From an uncultured Sphingomonadales bacterium (GTDB lineage Bacteria; Pseudomonadota; Alphaproteobacteria; Sphingomonadales; Sphingomonadaceae), in assembly GCA_903911985.1 (NCBI GenBank), contig CAIWFP010000166.1, positions 1 through 7,261 of the forward strand: a DNA stretch of 7,261 nt, read 5' to 3'. Within the stretch, counting starts at the first letter, position 1, and each line of letters begins with the position of its first letter. The translations under genes and the position numbers were made by a program. Shown piece by piece: positions 6,526 through 7,261 of this stretch. The notes beneath the pieces are model-generated. The model searched no databases. It was given only the letters and a program-made list of their open reading frames with translations, and was not told where the DNA came from.

Positions 6526-6545
6526 GTCGTCGACGACAAGTCGTC
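6526..6545. repeat. GTCGTC/GACGAC dyad in the coxB leader
   Basis: The stretch reads GTCGTC-GACGAC-AA-GTCGTC: a perfect 12-bp palindrome (6526-6537) followed after 2 nt by a third copy of the half-site (6540-6545). The central GACGAC can pair with either flank, so two alternative small hairpins are possible in the coxB leader RNA. On DNA it looks like an operator with repeated half-sites. It lies between the proposed coxB promoter and start codon. No regulator family can be named from the sequence. Confidence 0.4.
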
Positions 6546-6549
6546 ACGA

Positions 6550-6572
6550 GCGCCCTGCGTAAGGTCGGGCGC
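6550..6572 (-). other. Stem-loop in the coxB 5' leader
   Basis: The arms gcgccc (6550-6555) and gggcgc (6567-6572) form a perfect 6-bp GC stem with an 11-nt loop. If transcription starts near 6580 this would sit at the very 5' end of the coxB mRNA, a position compatible with 5' stabilisation. It is short enough to be a chance match in GC-rich DNA. Confidence 0.25.
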
Positions 6573-6586
6573 GTCCCCTGAGCGGG

Positions 6587-6615
6587 GCTATACGCGCGCT
6601 TGCCCACACTCTCAA
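6587..6615 (-). promoter_or_regulatory. Candidate sigma70-type promoter for the cox operon
   Basis: On the minus strand TTGAGA (6615-6610) is followed after exactly 17 nt by TATAGC (6592-6587). These match the -35 and -10 consensus at 5 of 6 and 4 of 6 positions. The start of transcription would be near 6580, giving a leader of about 80 nt before the coxB ATG at 6501. A weaker overlapping pair, TTGAGA-N17-TAGAGA, lies further upstream. This is a pattern match only. Confidence 0.4.
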
Positions 6616-6633
6616 GGCTCTCTAGGGGTATTT

Positions 6634-6662
6634 TTGACACATCTCAATGCGCTCACTTTCGC
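6634..6662 (+). promoter_or_regulatory. Possible pyrE promoter (good -35, weak -10)
   Basis: A perfect TTGACA (6634-6639) preceded by a T run points toward pyrE, 85 nt before its ATG. At a 17-nt spacing the -10 would be TTTCGC, a poor match. It may be a weak or activator-dependent promoter, or a chance -35. It lies back to back with the proposed coxB promoter, so the two could share regulation. Confidence 0.25.
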
Positions 6663-6688
6663 CACCCCGTTCGACCATGGGGAATGGC
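6661..6688 (+). other. Stem-loop in the pyrE leader
   Basis: gcca-cccc (6661-6668) pairs with gggg-aa-tggc (6679-6688): eight pairs with a two-base AA bulge and a 10-nt loop. A smaller hairpin, tggtg-aaa-cacca, follows at 6691-6703. Neither is followed by a T run, so a pyrBI/pyrE-style attenuator as in enterobacteria is not supported. These may simply be leader structure. Confidence 0.25.
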
Positions 6689-6708
6689 CCTGGTGAAACA
6701 CCATCAAT

Positions 6709-6715
6709 AGGAAAG
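6709..6715 (+). promoter_or_regulatory. pyrE ribosome binding site
   Basis: AGGAAAG lies 8 nt before the pyrE ATG and is the only purine-rich match there, which supports the start at 6724. It falls in the loop of a possible weak 5-bp hairpin (atcaa 6703-6707 with ttgat 6716-6720), which would leave it exposed. Confidence 0.6.
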
Positions 6716-6723
6716 TTGATACC

Positions 6724-7261
6724 ATGCTTGATGAAGAGGTGCTCGCCGAGTTCCGCGCCGCCGATGCGCTGCTCGAAGGGCATTTCCTGCTGTCCTCCGG
6801 CCGGCACAGCACCCGCTATCTGCAATGCGCCCGGGTGCTGATGGATCCGATGCGCGCCAGCCGTCTGGCCGCCGCGATTGCCGCCAAAATCCCGCGCGAG
6901 CTGCGCCGGGAGATCACCAAGGTGGTCTCGCCCGCCATGGGCGGGGTCATCATCGGCCACGAAATGGGCCGCGCTCTGGGGGTGGAGGCGATGTTCGTCG
7001 AGCGGCCAGAGGGCACTTTTGAACTGCGGCGCGGCTTTGCCCTTGCCGAGGGCGACAAGGTGCTGATGGTCGAGGATGTCGTCACCACCGGCCTGTCCAG
7101 CCGCGAGGCGATTGCTGCCATCGAGGCGGCGGGCGGCAAGGTGGTCGCCGCCGCCGCGCTGGTCGATCGCTCTGCGGGCTCGTTCGATCTGGGCGTGCCC
7201 TTCTTCCCGCTGATCGAGCTGAATATCCCGAGCTTCGCGCCCGATGAGCTGCCCCCCGAGC
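6724..7261 (+). CDS. pyrE: Orotate phosphoribosyltransferase, 3' end cut by the window
   Basis: PyrE converts orotate and PRPP to orotidine 5'-phosphate in cytosolic pyrimidine synthesis. The visible 179 codons start MLDEEVLAEFRAADALL and stay open to the window edge. Family marks are LLSSGRHSTRYLQCARVL (22-39) in the orotate-binding N-terminal part, VVSPAMGGVIIGHEMG (67-82), FVERPEGTFELRRGF (91-105), and the PRPP loop VLMVEDVVTTGLSS (113-126) with the acidic pair Glu117-Asp118 and TTG. About 15 or so residues are probably missing, judging from the usual length near 190-200. It is transcribed away from coxB with its own ribosome site. In sphingomonads I recall pyrE being followed by pdxJ and acpS, which cannot be checked here. 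Confidence 0.95.
   Translation, partial: MLDEEVLAEFRAADALLEGHFLLSSGRHSTRYLQCARVLMDPMRASRLAAAIAAKIPRELRREITKVVSPAMGGVIIGHEMGRALGVEAMFVERPEGTFELRRGFALAEGDKVLMVEDVVTTGLSSREAIAAIEAAGGKVVAAAALVDRSAGSFDLGVPFFPLIELNIPSFAPDELPPE

Noticed and set aside
6622..6960. Minus-strand frame opposite the pyrE start
   Set aside because: The plus strand there encodes clear PyrE motifs with a ribosome site, and the minus product has no family features.

Overview
The window carries one coherent locus: the assembly and structural operon of an aa3-type (heme-copper, type A) cytochrome c oxidase on the minus strand, running from about 6501 down to 50, plus the divergently transcribed 5' part of pyrE on the plus strand (6724 to the window end). 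The GC-rich sequence, the gene order, the style of the CoxA and CoxC N-termini and the pyrE neighbour all point to an alphaproteobacterium, most likely of the Sphingomonadales. That placement rests on recalled family patterns, not on a database search.

In transcription order the operon is coxB (subunit II, CuA), coxA (subunit I, heme a, heme a3 and CuB), ctaB (heme O synthase), a 53-residue one-helix membrane protein resembling CoxF, ctaG (Cox11-type CuB chaperone), coxC (subunit III), a DUF983 zinc-ribbon membrane protein, and a short, divergent SURF1. The catalytic core, the farnesylation step of heme a synthesis, copper delivery to CuB and heme insertion or assembly are therefore encoded together. 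Heme A synthase (ctaA) and the CuA chaperone (Sco) are not in the window. Most junctions from ctaB to surf1 are tight: 4-nt gaps on each side of the small gene and a TGATG overlap at DUF983/surf1.

Three intergenic stretches hold structure. The coxA-ctaB gap (3679-3753) is almost filled by a strong hairpin whose downstream arm contains the only Shine-Dalgarno-like sequence for ctaB. The ctaG-coxC gap (1876-1996) has a perfect 16-bp palindrome. The coxB-pyrE divergent region (6502-6723) has a plausible coxB promoter, a repeated GTCGTC/GACGAC dyad in the coxB leader, and smaller stem-loops before pyrE. A 9-bp hairpin follows surf1 at the window edge.

I see no mobile element, CRISPR array, RNA gene or clearly new multi-gene system. 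The points most worth a second look are the ctaB-occluding hairpin, a Gln in place of the usual Mg-site His in CoxA, the small CoxF-like gene that length cutoffs would miss, and the divergent SURF1. A 1314-codon open frame opposite coxB-coxA-ctaB is best explained as a codon-usage shadow.
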